Source: Haliea salexigens DSM 19537 (GTDB taxonomy: Bacteria; Pseudomonadota; Gammaproteobacteria; Pseudomonadales; Halieaceae). From it: a DNA stretch of 64,000 nucleotides. The stretch lies in the NCBI RefSeq assembly GCF_000423125.1, contig NZ_AUHJ01000012.1, positions 1-64,000 of the forward strand, read 5' to 3'. The position numbers were made by a program, and so were the translations under genes. The notes beneath the pieces were generated by a model that was not told the DNA's origin, ran no database searches, and saw nothing but the letters and a program-made list of their open reading frames with translations. Shown in pieces: positions 43,234 to 52,338 of the stretch; position 1 is the first letter of the stretch, and the number at the start of each line of letters is the position of its first letter.

Positions 43234-43878
43234 CTACTTCAGCAGGTAGCGCAACAACAGGCTCAACACTTCCCGGCGAAAGGTCGGGTCCTCCAGCGCC
43301 TCGGGCCGTTCAGCCAGCGCCGCCTGCAGGCTGGCATCCAGGCTGCGGCGAGCGATGAACGCCATGGTGTCGATCGGGCCGGCGCGCAGTTGCTGCCGGT
43401 GGCGTCGCAGAAAGCCCGGAAACCATTCTTCCCAGGAGGGGTTGGCGAGGGATTGGGTGAGCTGGTTGACGCGGGCGCGTATATCCAGGCTCTGTTGGTG
43501 CTGCAGGTAGAAATCGGGATACATGCGGTATAGCTGCAGGAGCAGTGTGGTCTCGAGGTCAATGATGGCCGCCAGGGTCGCTTCCACGCCCTGGTCAGTG
43601 AGGGCGTGAATACGTCCGAACTCACTCTCGGTCTGGGCCAGCAGGCCGGCCATGCGCTCTTCGTACACTTCCGCCAGCACCGCTTCCTTGTTGGGAAAGT
43701 ACTGATACAGCGAGGCAATGTTCACGCCCGCCACGTCGGCAATGCGCGCGGTGGTGAGCTGGTCCGGGCCCTCTTGTTCCAGGATTTTCAGGCAGGCTTC
43801 GCGGATGGCCTCCACCAGCGCTCGGGAGCGATGCTGACGAGGCCGCTTGCGCGGTGCGGGCAACTCATTGCCAGACAC
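43234..43878 (-). CDS. TetR/AcrR-family transcriptional regulator
   Basis: 214 aa. Helix-turn-helix at about residues 43-66 (TTARIADVAGVNIASLYQYF), preceded by an Arg-rich start and followed by an all-helical ligand domain. It probably represses in the absence of an acyl-CoA or related ligand. Convergent with the thioesterase gene and divergent from the sulfotransferase gene. The palindrome overlapping the operon promoter at 32480 is the candidate site; no second copy could be found near its own start. Confidence 0.9.
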   Translation of the reverse strand: MSGNELPAPRKRPRQHRSRALVEAIREACLKILEQEGPDQLTTARIADVAGVNIASLYQYFPNKEAVLAEVYEERMAGLLAQTESEFGRIHALTDQGVEATLAAIIDLETTLLLQLYRMYPDFYLQHQQSLDIRARVNQLTQSLANPSWEEWFPGFLRRHRQQLRAGPIDTMAFIARRSLDASLQAALAERPEALEDPTFRREVLSLLLRYLLK

Positions 43879-44051
43879 AGCGTTGCTCCGTTGACAGAAA
43901 ATGTAAGGTCTGTTGTCTCTGCATCGCGGGGTGACCTTAAAAGCCTTTTATAACAGCAGGTTACAGCTGCCCGTATTTCTTCGAAACCGCAGTTGCCAGC
44001 AGTTTCAAAGAGGCTAGAGTACTGGATTCCTGAACCTGGGCAAGGCACATT

Positions 44052-45233
44052 ATGTATTTCGACGTTGATTATTACCTGCGCCTGTTGCGCCATGTCTGGG
44101 GGCTCAAAGAGTGGCCGGGGCGTCGGCGCCTGCTGCTGCGGCTGTTGTTCGTAACACCGCTGGCCACGCTGTTTCATACCCTCTGCTTCCTGCTGGACTA
44201 CGTGTTTTTCCCTCGGCTGTGGACGCAGCGTGTCGTCGCGCCCGTGTTCATTGTCGGCCATGCGCGCAGCGGCACAACACTCATGCATCGGCTTCTGTCC
44301 GCCGACGGTGAGCGCTTCAGTTACTTTCTCTACTGGGAAACGCTGTTTCCGTCGCTGCTGCAAAAGCGGGTCATCCGCTGGCTGGGCACCGTGGACACCC
44401 GGCTCCTGAATGGCGCTCTGTTCCGCCGCATCAAGGCCTGGGATGACAAAACCTTCGGCCCGTTTCGGCACATTCACAACATGAGTCTGTGGACCTCCGA
44501 AGAGGATCAGTTCGCGATGCGCGCGGCCTTCGTCACGCAGCAGTGGTCCACTGACCTGCCCGTGATGGATGTGCTGGACCTGTTCCATCTCGACCAGATG
44601 CCCGTCAAACGCAAGCGCTGGATGCATCATTACAAGGAGCTGGTGAAGCGACAGTTGCTGCTCAACGGCGGGGAGCGCACTCACCTGAGTAAGAACCCGG
44701 TGATGAGCGGCTGGGTGGGATCGATTGTCGAGACCTTCCCCGACGCGCGTATCGTGGTCATGCTGCGTGACCCCGCTGAATGTGTGCCCAGCCTGCTCAA
44801 GCTGGTGGAGATTTCGTGGAAGAGCAAGGGCTGGCGCCAAGAGGACTACGCACATTCGCTGGCGCTATTGCTGGAGACTTCCTTCGAGAGTTTCGAGAAC
44901 CCGGCGCAGCAACTCGCCGCGCGGTCGAACACACCACGCGCCATCGTCGACTATCGCGAACTGACCAGGCAACCGCAGGAAACGGTGCATGCCGTGTACG
45001 CGGCGCTGGGCATGACGGTAAGCCCACAGTTTGATGATTTCCTGCGCGCCAATGCCGAGCGCGAAAAGAGCCATCATTCCAAATTCGAGTACAGCCTTGG
45101 CGATTACGCCTTGTCACACGAATTACTCGAGCAGCGCCTCGCGGACTTTTACCTGCGCTATGGATGGCCCGGCCACAGTGGCGCCGACCCCGGTCCGGGA
45201 GCGGGCACTGAGACGGCACGAGCGCCGGCCTGA
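44052..45233 (+). CDS. sulfotransferase family protein
   Basis: 393 aa. A hydrophobic stretch (residues about 29-51) precedes the PAPS-binding 5-prime-phosphosulfate loop FIVGHARSGTTLMHRLL (67-83), and the 3-prime-phosphate site VVMLRDPAECVPS is also present. The family moves sulfate from PAPS to alcohols, sugars or lipids. AAGG before ATG. Its location between the catabolic operon and the DUF1214-like gene is unusual. Substrate unknown. Confidence 0.88.
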   Translation: MYFDVDYYLRLLRHVWGLKEWPGRRRLLLRLLFVTPLATLFHTLCFLLDYVFFPRLWTQRVVAPVFIVGHARSGTTLMHRLLSADGERFSYFLYWETLFPSLLQKRVIRWLGTVDTRLLNGALFRRIKAWDDKTFGPFRHIHNMSLWTSEEDQFAMRAAFVTQQWSTDLPVMDVLDLFHLDQMPVKRKRWMHHYKELVKRQLLLNGGERTHLSKNPVMSGWVGSIVETFPDARIVVMLRDPAECVPSLLKLVEISWKSKGWRQEDYAHSLALLLETSFESFENPAQQLAARSNTPRAIVDYRELTRQPQETVHAVYAALGMTVSPQFDDFLRANAEREKSHHSKFEYSLGDYALSHELLEQRLADFYLRYGWPGHSGADPGPGAGTETARAPA

Positions 45234-45276
45234 GTTCCGGGCGCCCCAGATCACTGATATTCCAGAGGATAACACT

Positions 45277-46659
45277 ATGCCAGAGCAAGAAAGCAGCCAG
45301 GCGACACGTGACGCACTGCGTGAGGCCTTCGATGACATGATCGCCTGCTTCCAGGAGGCGCGGGATGCCATTGATGATCCGGCGCTGTATCCGCCACCGC
45401 CCACGGATCGCCACCTCGCCGAGGGCTATCGCTACGTGCTGGGCTTTATGCTGGCCGGTATCGAGCGCGCTCTGGGTGACCCGCTGTATCCGCGCTTCCG
45501 ACGCGCGATCCAGCCGATGAATCGCGCTACCATCGATAATTCGGACGCGGTCTATCTGGGGGTGGAGATCGACGGTAATTACAGCTACCGCGTCCGGGGC
45601 CGGGCGGCGGATAGCCGTCACTGGCGCGGTGAGCCGGCAGCAGAAGGCAAGACCGCCCCGCAGTATGTGATCTTCGAGCTCGCCAGCGGCCACGCGGGGG
45701 ACAGCGGTAAGCTGTCGGAAATGAAACCCGGTACACGCATCAACACAGGAACACTGGACAGTGCCACCTTGCAGGTTGCCGACGATGGCAGCTTCGAGAT
45801 CCTGATTGCACCGGAAAAGCCCGCCGGCTACAGCGGCAACTTCATCGCCAGCAAGCGCACCAGCCGCGATGTGGAGCACGTGGGCAAGTTTCTCACCTGC
45901 CGCGAGCTGTTCCACGACTGGGAAAACCAGGACCTGCTGGACCTGGAAATCCTGCGCATCGGCTGTGAAAACGAACCGCGCCCGCCCATCGACCCCGAGG
46001 GTGCGATGCAGATGTTGCGTGACGTGGGCCGCGTGGCGCGCAACCAGGTGCATTTCTGGAATGCCTTCAACACCATAACGCTGGAGACCTACGGCCAGGT
46101 GCCAGGCGGCATCAGTGAGCGCATGGGACTGGACAAGCCCTTCATGCCGGTGAACGACATGAACCCGCCCAACGCGCTGGGCCTGGCCACGGGCGGCGGC
46201 CAGAGCAGTAATATCTATGCGGGCGGTACCTATCTGCTCGAGGACGACGAGGCGCTGGTCATCGCAACCCGCACGCCAGTGGAGCCGCATTCTCTCGGCT
46301 TTCACCTGGCCAATCTGTGGGGTGAGTCGCTCGATTTCGAAAGCTATCCCAGTAACACCAACGCACACTTTGTCGAGGCGGACCCCGATGGTGTACGGCG
46401 CTGGGTGGTGTGTCACCGTGATCCAGGCATCGCCAACTGGGTGAGTACCACCGGGGTGCGCCACGGTTATACCAGTATGCGCTGGACCTACCCCGAGCCG
46501 CCGCCCGAGGGGCAGTGGCCCGAGCTGACGGTAACCCGCGTGGCCTTTGATGCCATTGCGGAGCACATGCCACATGCCCGGCGGGTTTCGCCGGAGGAGC
46601 GCGCCGCGGAGCGCCTGTTGCGCCACCGGCATGTACAGCGGCGCTACCGGCAATACTGA
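45277..46659 (+). CDS. DUF1214-like protein
   Basis: 460 aa from the ATG at 45277, which follows CCAGAGGA; a longer frame back to 45031 lies inside the sulfotransferase gene and is rejected. N-terminal half is helical (RYVLGFMLAGIERALGD). The C-terminal half has the DUF1214 style: ALVIATRTPVEPHSLGFHLA, SYPSNTNAHFVEADPDG and CHRDPGIANWVSTTG. Function is unknown; relatives often sit beside SDR and lipid genes. The same-strand SDR starts 39 bp downstream. Confidence 0.75.
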   Translation: MPEQESSQATRDALREAFDDMIACFQEARDAIDDPALYPPPPTDRHLAEGYRYVLGFMLAGIERALGDPLYPRFRRAIQPMNRATIDNSDAVYLGVEIDGNYSYRVRGRAADSRHWRGEPAAEGKTAPQYVIFELASGHAGDSGKLSEMKPGTRINTGTLDSATLQVADDGSFEILIAPEKPAGYSGNFIASKRTSRDVEHVGKFLTCRELFHDWENQDLLDLEILRIGCENEPRPPIDPEGAMQMLRDVGRVARNQVHFWNAFNTITLETYGQVPGGISERMGLDKPFMPVNDMNPPNALGLATGGGQSSNIYAGGTYLLEDDEALVIATRTPVEPHSLGFHLANLWGESLDFESYPSNTNAHFVEADPDGVRRWVVCHRDPGIANWVSTTGVRHGYTSMRWTYPEPPPEGQWPELTVTRVAFDAIAEHMPHARRVSPEERAAERLLRHRHVQRRYRQY

Positions 46660-46698
46660 TGTCACGAATTCTCAGATAACAACAAAACGGAGCGGTAC

Positions 46699-47538
46699 AT
46701 GGGACAACTACAAGGCAAAACAGCACTGATCACCGGCGGCAGCCGCGGCATCGGTCGCGCCATTGCAACGCGTTTCGCGGCGGAGGGTGCGGCGGTGGTG
46801 CTGGTGGCATCACGCCTGGGTGCGCACGGTAATCTGCCGGGGACCCTCGAGGACGCCGTGGCAGAGATCAACGCCGCGGGCGGGCGTGCCGCTGCTGAAG
46901 TGTGCAGCCTGCTCGATGTCGCGGCGCGCGCCGATCTGGTCGAACGCGCCGCGGTGCATTTCGGGCCTATCGACATTCTGGTCAACAACGCCGCCATGCA
47001 GCGTGCAGACATGCCGAGCCGGGTGAGTACCGATCATCGCAACCAGATGTTTGACCTTAATGTGAATGTGCCCATGGAGTTGGCCGCGCAGGCCTTGCCG
47101 GGTATGCGACAACGCGGTGCCGGGTGGATTCTGAACATAAGCAGTGCGACAGCCCTGCAGCCGGTGGCGCCGTATCGCCACACCCGTGAGGCAGCACTGG
47201 TGATTGCCGCCTACGGCGCCTCCAAGGCGGCACTCAACCGCTACAGCGAGGGCCTGGCACACGAGCTGGCGCCAGAGCAGATATACGTCAACACGCTGGC
47301 ACCGGAGAGCATTGTGCTGACCCCGGGCGCCGAATACGTGCGCGAAATCGCCCAGCGGTTCCCGGACTGGGCGGAACCGGTGGAGATGATGGCCGAAGCC
47401 GCGCTGTCACTCTGTAGCGGAACGCACGTGGCGCGGGTGGCCTACAGTCGCCAGTGGCTCCACGCGCAGGGCCGCGCGGTGCGCAGCCTGGACGGCAAGA
47501 CGGTGCTGGGGGATGCGTTTCTGCCGGCCGCCGTGTAG
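46699..47538 (+). CDS. SDR family oxidoreductase
   Basis: 279 aa. TGGSRGIGRA dinucleotide loop at about 12-21, NNAA about 99, SSATALQ and YGASK (Tyr about 173, Lys 177). An insert after the second strand (SRLGAHGNLPGTLEDAV) is longer than in FabG-type SDRs. CGGAG before ATG. Likely co-transcribed with the DUF1214-like gene. Substrate unknown. Confidence 0.87.
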   Translation: MGQLQGKTALITGGSRGIGRAIATRFAAEGAAVVLVASRLGAHGNLPGTLEDAVAEINAAGGRAAAEVCSLLDVAARADLVERAAVHFGPIDILVNNAAMQRADMPSRVSTDHRNQMFDLNVNVPMELAAQALPGMRQRGAGWILNISSATALQPVAPYRHTREAALVIAAYGASKAALNRYSEGLAHELAPEQIYVNTLAPESIVLTPGAEYVREIAQRFPDWAEPVEMMAEAALSLCSGTHVARVAYSRQWLHAQGRAVRSLDGKTVLGDAFLPAAV

Positions 47539-47546
47539 TCGCTGGG

Positions 47547-48740
47547 CTAGCGTCGCTCGCGCAGCACCAGCAGCACGAGCACCAGGAAGAACACACTGGC
47601 GCTGAACAGGGGCGCCAGCGACGGATGGACCTGGTACAGGGCGCCGGCGCACAGCGGGCCGGCGACGAACCCGATGGCGGGGCAGGCGGCGACCAGGCCG
47701 GCGACCGAACCCTGTTCGTCTGCTGATACCGCAAGCGACGCGCCGGCGGAAATCGACGGCATGGTCAGACCCAGGCCTGTGCCCAGGAACCCCATGCCCA
47801 CCGCCAGCAGCGGGAAGTGATCAGCGCTGGCCAGGATCGTTGCGCCAAACAGCATCGCCAGCAGGCCCAGGCGAATGAACTGCCCGGGCTCCAGCTTGAG
47901 CCGCTGCATTACGGTAATCTGTACCAGGAACGTGAACAGGGCCGACACCATCAGCGCCGCCCCGGTCATCTGGGCGGTCTGGATGCCGTTCAACTCAAGT
48001 TTGTCCTGCAGGGTGAAGCCCAGAGTTTGCTGGATGCCGGAGAAGCCGACGAACAATCCCACGGCGGTGGCGAGCAGGTGGCGCACTCGGCGGTCGGTGA
48101 AACGCAGCCGTATGCGCAGGTGGCGGGGTACCCGCTCGCGGCGAGGTGTTTTAGGCAGCTGGCGCCACACCAGCAGCGCCGCCGAAGCTGCCAGGGTTGC
48201 CGCAAAGTACAGGGGCGCCAGCAGGCCGAAGGTCGCCAGGGCGCCACTCACCGCGGGGCCGAGTATGGTGCCCATGCTGTTGGCCGTGCCCAGGCGCGCC
48301 ATGGTGCGGGTGCGGTGTTCGGCGGCGCTGTTGTCTGCGGCATAGGCGGTGGTGGAGGGGTTGGTGGCGGACATCACGACCGACTGACCGCAGCGCGCCA
48401 GCAGTGCCGCAGCGTAGAGCAGGGTGCCGCTGAGGACACCGGCCAGCCCGATGGAAAACACGCTGGTGAACACCAGGGTGCCCACGGTATAGCCGAGCAG
48501 GCCGGTTATGATAATAGGCTTGCGCCCGACACGGTCGCTGAGTCGACCCCAGTGAGGCGAGGCGAGGGCGAACACCAGGGCGGAGATGGCGATGATCGAC
48601 GTGATCTGCAGCTCTCCCAGCGCCACTTCGCGGCCCAGCGGCGCGAGGATCGCAAACACCAGCGATTGCCCCATGCCCGTTGCCATGAGGGCGAGGATCA
48701 GTACGGTCAGCTGCCCGGCAGAAAGCCTGGTCGTGGTCAC
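47547..48740 (-). CDS. MFS transporter
   Basis: 397 aa from the GTG at 48740 (AGG six bases upstream); the longer open frame to 49148 lies inside the SDR gene. Twelve hydrophobic segments in two sixes, with the loop 2-3 motif GRLSDRVGRKPIIITG. Tetracycline-antiporter-like layout, so probably a drug:H+ or metabolite exporter. Follows the SDR at 48766 by 25 bp on the same strand and converges on the SDR at 46699. Confidence 0.87.
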   Translation of the reverse strand: MTTTRLSAGQLTVLILALMATGMGQSLVFAILAPLGREVALGELQITSIIAISALVFALASPHWGRLSDRVGRKPIIITGLLGYTVGTLVFTSVFSIGLAGVLSGTLLYAAALLARCGQSVVMSATNPSTTAYAADNSAAEHRTRTMARLGTANSMGTILGPAVSGALATFGLLAPLYFAATLAASAALLVWRQLPKTPRRERVPRHLRIRLRFTDRRVRHLLATAVGLFVGFSGIQQTLGFTLQDKLELNGIQTAQMTGAALMVSALFTFLVQITVMQRLKLEPGQFIRLGLLAMLFGATILASADHFPLLAVGMGFLGTGLGLTMPSISAGASLAVSADEQGSVAGLVAACPAIGFVAGPLCAGALYQVHPSLAPLFSASVFFLVLVLLVLRERR

Positions 48741-48765
48741 GGATGCCTGCGCCGGGGGGGAGTGA

Positions 48766-49587
48766 TCACGCGTCGGCCTTGCCGATCTGGCCCAGTCCCG
48801 GCATGAAGCGGGGGTAGCTGACCGGAAACAGGCGCGCCAGCAGGTTGATGAGCTTGGCATCGTTGCCGACCAACAGGCGCTGCTGCTTTTTTTCCACGGC
48901 GCGGATGATCTGTGCCGCGGCCGATTCCGCCGTGGTGCGCACGTGCTGCTCGAACAGTGCGGCCTTCTCGTCTTCACTGATGGCGACACCGCCGCCTCGG
49001 CTGCGGCGCGCGATATTGGTGCCAACACCACCGGGGTGCACGCAACACACGTGGACATTGCTGCCCTGCATTTCCATCCGCAATGCTTCGGTGTAGCCGC
49101 GCACGGCAAACTTGGAGGCGTTGTAAGCGGATTGCGTGGGCACGCCAATCATGCCGAAAATCGACGATATATTGACCAGGTGCCCCTGCGGGGCACGTCG
49201 CAGCAGGGGCAGGAAGGCCATGGTACCGTGGACTACGCCCCAGAAGTTGATGCCCATCAGCCACTGCACGTTGGCGTAGTCACAGGCATCGACACGGTCG
49301 CTGTAGCCCACGCCGGCATTATTGATCACGATGTCGACTGACGACTGCTGTGCGGCGATGGCCTCGGCCCAGGCGTCCATGGCGGCCTTGTCTGCCACGT
49401 CCACGCACTGCTGCCGGGTAGCGACATCAGCGCGCTCCAGGCCTGCTACGGTTTCATCCAAACCGGTGGCATCCACGTCGCTCAGGAACAGTGCGCAGCC
49501 CTCGCGGTTGAGTTGCCTCGCAAGCGCGCGGCCAATGCCTGAGCCGGCGCCGGTGATTACCGCTGTTTTACCTGAACTGTAGGTCAT
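48766..49587 (-). CDS. SDR family oxidoreductase
   Basis: 273 aa from the ATG at 49587 (MTYSSGKTAVITGAGSGIG); upstream in-frame codons give a sequence unlike any SDR. TGAGSGIG, NNAGVGYSD, SSIFG and the YNASK catalytic pair are all present. It resembles the cyclohexanol- or acetoin-dehydrogenase-like branch with C-terminal extension (RAVEKKQQRLLVGNDAKLIN). First gene of a two-gene minus-strand operon with the MFS transporter; divergent from the Bcr/CflA gene. Confidence 0.88.
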   Translation of the reverse strand: MTYSSGKTAVITGAGSGIGRALARQLNREGCALFLSDVDATGLDETVAGLERADVATRQQCVDVADKAAMDAWAEAIAAQQSSVDIVINNAGVGYSDRVDACDYANVQWLMGINFWGVVHGTMAFLPLLRRAPQGHLVNISSIFGMIGVPTQSAYNASKFAVRGYTEALRMEMQGSNVHVCCVHPGGVGTNIARRSRGGGVAISEDEKAALFEQHVRTTAESAAAQIIRAVEKKQQRLLVGNDAKLINLLARLFPVSYPRFMPGLGQIGKADA

Positions 49588-49767
49588 GTCTGGAGATACC
49601 CTGTTGTTTACGGTTATCGGCCCATCATAGAAAACCGGGGGTGTAGCGCAACTGTTTTCTCCAGTGCCGGGCGCCGAACACCGCTTTGCTGCACGTTGGC
49701 GCCCCGGGTGCGTTACACTGGGTGCCCCGCGCAGCATCAAACACCCTGACCCTTCCGGCGATCCGTC

Positions 49768-50952
49768 ATGAATCACGCATCAGGCATTTCTCCTTCAGTG
49801 ATATTCGCCCTCGGCTTCACCATGATGTTGGGGCCTTTCGCCATCGACACCTACCTGCCTGCCTTCCCGCTGATTGCCGCGGCACTGGGTGTCACCCTGC
49901 ACGATGTGTCCCTGAGTATCTCCGTGTACATGATGGGGTTTGCGCTGGGCCAACTCACCGGCGGCGCGCTGTCGGACCGCTATGGGCGCCGGCGCGTGCT
50001 GGCGACCGGGCTGGCCGTGTTCGCGCTGGCCAGCTTCGGCCTGGCACAGGTGCAGTCGCTGGAGGCGCTGCTGTGGGGCCGCTTGTTGCAATCTGTCGGT
50101 GGTGGCTGGATCGGCGTATCGGTGCCCGCGCTGGTGCGCGACCGGGTGCAGGGCGTGCAGGCCGCAAAGCTGTTTTCAATGATCGGGATGGTAGCTATCG
50201 TGGCGCCTGCCATCGCCCCCGCGATTGGCGCCCTGCTGCTGGAAGTGGGTGGCTGGCGCCTGGTGTTTGTGTGCCTGGGAGGCTATGCCCTGTGCCTTTT
50301 CCCGCTCCTCCAGGCGACGGTGTTCCGCGGGCCGCGCAAGCCACCCGGGGGTGCCGACGGCCTGAGTTTCCTGGCACGCTACCTGGGTGTACTGAAGACC
50401 CGCAGTGCGCGACCCTACATTTTCTGGCAGGCGGCAGCGTTCGGCGGCCTTATCATATTTGTCACCTACGCCTCGTATATATACATGGAGCATTTTGCCC
50501 AGTCCCGGGCCGCGTTCACGGGACTGTTTGCCTGCAATATCGTCGCGATTTTCGCCTGCAACCTGCTCAACCGGGTTCTCTTGAATCGTTTCGAACCACG
50601 CCAGATCATGTTTGCCGCCACCTGGCTGCAGGCAGTCAGTGGCCTCACGCTGTTGCTGGTGGTGTTGTTCGACGGACCGGTGCAGGCTTTCCTGCCGGCC
50701 ATGATGCTCTACGCGGGCATGCTGGGTGCCATCAGCCCCAATATACAGGCGTGCTATCTCGAATCGTTCCCCAGCAGCGCCGCCTCGGCGGCCGCCGTGA
50801 TGGGTGCGGTCCAGTTCGGGCTGGGGGGAGCGGCGAGTGCGTTCAGCAATCTGCTGCCTGAGGCGCTGCTCAGTGTCGTCGCCTGTATCGCGGCCTGCGC
50901 CTTCGCCAGCCTGGCCTGCATGCGGTGGTCGCGCCGCAGCGCCAGCCTCTAG
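49768..50952 (+). CDS. Bcr/CflA-family multidrug MFS transporter
   Basis: 394 aa, twelve membrane helices. MMLGPFAIDTYLPAFPLI at the first helix is the Bcr/CflA signature, and GGALSDRYGRRRVL the loop 2-3 motif. Members export bicyclomycin, chloramphenicol, sulfonamides or dipeptides. Placed immediately upstream of carAB, where Pseudomonas has dapB. Its transcript could run to the terminator at 51108-51145. Confidence 0.88.
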   Translation: MNHASGISPSVIFALGFTMMLGPFAIDTYLPAFPLIAAALGVTLHDVSLSISVYMMGFALGQLTGGALSDRYGRRRVLATGLAVFALASFGLAQVQSLEALLWGRLLQSVGGGWIGVSVPALVRDRVQGVQAAKLFSMIGMVAIVAPAIAPAIGALLLEVGGWRLVFVCLGGYALCLFPLLQATVFRGPRKPPGGADGLSFLARYLGVLKTRSARPYIFWQAAAFGGLIIFVTYASYIYMEHFAQSRAAFTGLFACNIVAIFACNLLNRVLLNRFEPRQIMFAATWLQAVSGLTLLLVVLFDGPVQAFLPAMMLYAGMLGAISPNIQACYLESFPSSAASAAAVMGAVQFGLGGAASAFSNLLPEALLSVVACIAACAFASLACMRWSRRSASL

Positions 50953-50999
50953 GTTTCCCCGCGAGCGGTATTTGTGCCGCGCTTCTGCGCGCTGCTCGC

Positions 51000-51028
51000 T
51001 GGACAGGGCCGGGGGTATCCCCTACAAT
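51000..51028 (+). promoter_or_regulatory. sigma-70 promoter of carAB
   Basis: TGGACA (51000-51005), 17 bp, TACAAT (51023-51028): one mismatch to consensus at each hexamer with ideal spacing. The start point would be near 51035, giving a leader of about 155 nt before carA with a leader ORF and an intrinsic terminator. Confidence 0.7.
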
Positions 51029-51102
51029 TCTGTCCCAGATTTCATATGTCCGGATTGCGCCCCGGACGTCGTTTGTACCTGCGAGTAACCAGAGCTGATT
51101 CT

Positions 51103-51174
51103 ATGAGAAAAAGCGAGATGCGGTGGCCCCCATCTCGCTTTTTTTCAGCGCGCGCAGCAAAGGTCCGCCGCTGA
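51103..51174 (+). CDS. carA leader peptide
   Basis: 23-codon ORF starting MRKSEMRWPPSRFF, ending RR-stop 15 bp before the carA start. Six of 23 residues are Arg. Codons 2-14 lie over the terminator hairpin, so a ribosome on it would disrupt the terminator. An AGAG sits nine bases before the ATG as weak ribosome site. This layout matches the E. coli pyrBI (pyrL) leader, where ribosome position relative to polymerase decides attenuation. Expression is not proven. Confidence 0.5.
   Translation: MRKSEMRWPPSRFFSARAAKVRR
51108..51145 (+). terminator. carAB attenuator (intrinsic terminator)
   Basis: Thirteen-pair stem (51108-51120 with 51131-51143: A5 then GCGAGATG pairing CATCTCGC then T5), 10-base loop, and a T run to 51145. 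It lies 45 bp before the carA start and 80 bp after the predicted carAB start point. A small upstream hairpin GTCCGG/CCGGAC (51048-51067) could act as pause hairpin. Confidence 0.75.
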
Positions 51175-51189
51175 ATCTTGGAGGTGTTC

Positions 51190-52332
51190 TTGTCCAGCCC
51201 AGCCCTTTTGGCCCTTGAAGATGGCACCGTTTTCAGAGGTGTGGCGATAGGAGCAGACGGTGCCTCCGTCGGTGAAGTGGTCTTCAATACGGCCATGACC
51301 GGGTATCAGGAAATTCTCACTGATCCCTCCTACGCGCGCCAGATTGTCACCCTGACCTATCCCCACATCGGCAACACCGGCACCAATACCGAGGACGAGG
51401 AGTCGGCGAACATCTGGGCAGCCGGCCTGGTCATTCGCGATCTGCCGCTGCTGGCCAGCAACTACCGCAACCAGGAAGACCTGCAGAGCTACCTGCGCCG
51501 GCGCAACATCGTCGCCATAGCGGATATCGACACCCGTCGCCTGACGCGCATACTGCGCGACAAAGGAGCCCAAAACGGCTGTATTGTCGCTGGTGAGCGG
51601 GTTGATGAGGCTGCGGCGCTGGCCCAGGCGCGCGATTTTGCCGGCCTCAAGGGTATGGACCTGGCGAAGGAAGTTAGCGTGGACGCGTCCTACGCATGGC
51701 GCGAAGGCAGTTGGGTGCTGGGCACAGGTTACAGCGAGCGGCCGGATGCGGATTTGCCCTGGCATGTCGTGGCCTACGATTACGGCGTGAAGCGCAACAT
51801 CCTGCGTATGCTGGTGGATCGCGGCTGCCGCCTTACCGTGGTGCCCGCGCAAACCCCGGCCAGCGAGGTGCTCGCCCTGCAGCCGGACGGTGTGTTCCTC
51901 TCCAACGGCCCGGGAGATCCTGAGCCCTGCGACTACGCTATCAGCGCCATACGCACCATTCTCGACACCGATATTCCCGTGTTCGGCATTTGTCTCGGGC
52001 ATCAGTTGCTGGCACTGGCGAGCGGCGCCCGCACCCTGAAAATGGGCCACGGGCACCACGGTGCCAACCACCCGGTGCAGAATCTCGATGACCGCACGGT
52101 GCTGATCACCAGCCAGAACCACGGCTTTGCAGTGGATGAAGCGGGCCTGCCGGACACTCTGCGGGTGACGCACAAGTCGCTGTTCGACGGTACCCTGCAG
52201 GGTATCCACCGCACCGACAAGGCGGCATTCAGTTTCCAGGGGCACCCGGAGGCCAGCCCGGGCCCACATGATGCCGCCCCACTGTTTGACCATTTCATCG
52301 AATTGATGATCGCCAGAGCAGGGAGCCGCTAA
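51190..52332 (+). CDS. carA: carbamoyl-phosphate synthase small subunit
   Basis: 380 aa with TTG start at 51190, placed by GGAGGT four bases upstream and by fit to the family N terminus ([13 protein letters not shown]); E. coli carA also starts with TTG. N-terminal domain [20 protein letters not shown]; class I glutamine amidotransferase with nucleophile Cys in FGICLGHQ and catalytic His in [10 protein letters not shown]. Supplies ammonia from glutamine to CarB for carbamoyl phosphate, precursor of arginine and pyrimidines. Cotranscribed with carB (6-bp gap). Confidence 0.97.
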   Translation: MSSPALLALEDGTVFRGVAIGADGASVGEVVFNTAMTGYQEILTDPSYARQIVTLTYPHIGNTGTNTEDEESANIWAAGLVIRDLPLLASNYRNQEDLQSYLRRRNIVAIADIDTRRLTRILRDKGAQNGCIVAGERVDEAAALAQARDFAGLKGMDLAKEVSVDASYAWREGSWVLGTGYSERPDADLPWHVVAYDYGVKRNILRMLVDRGCRLTVVPAQTPASEVLALQPDGVFLSNGPGDPEPCDYAISAIRTILDTDIPVFGICLGHQLLALASGARTLKMGHGHHGANHPVQNLDDRTVLITSQNHGFAVDEAGLPDTLRVTHKSLFDGTLQGIHRTDKAAFSFQGHPEASPGPHDAAPLFDHFIELMIARAGSR

Positions 52333-52338
52333 ACCGCC

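Noticed and set aside
45031-45276. N-terminal extension of the DUF1214-like frame
   Set aside because: Overlaps the sulfotransferase gene out of frame; the ATG at 45277 has a ribosome site.
48741-49148. N-terminal extension of the MFS transporter frame
   Set aside because: Falls inside the SDR coding sequence and carries no membrane segment; GTG at 48740 with AGG is the better start.
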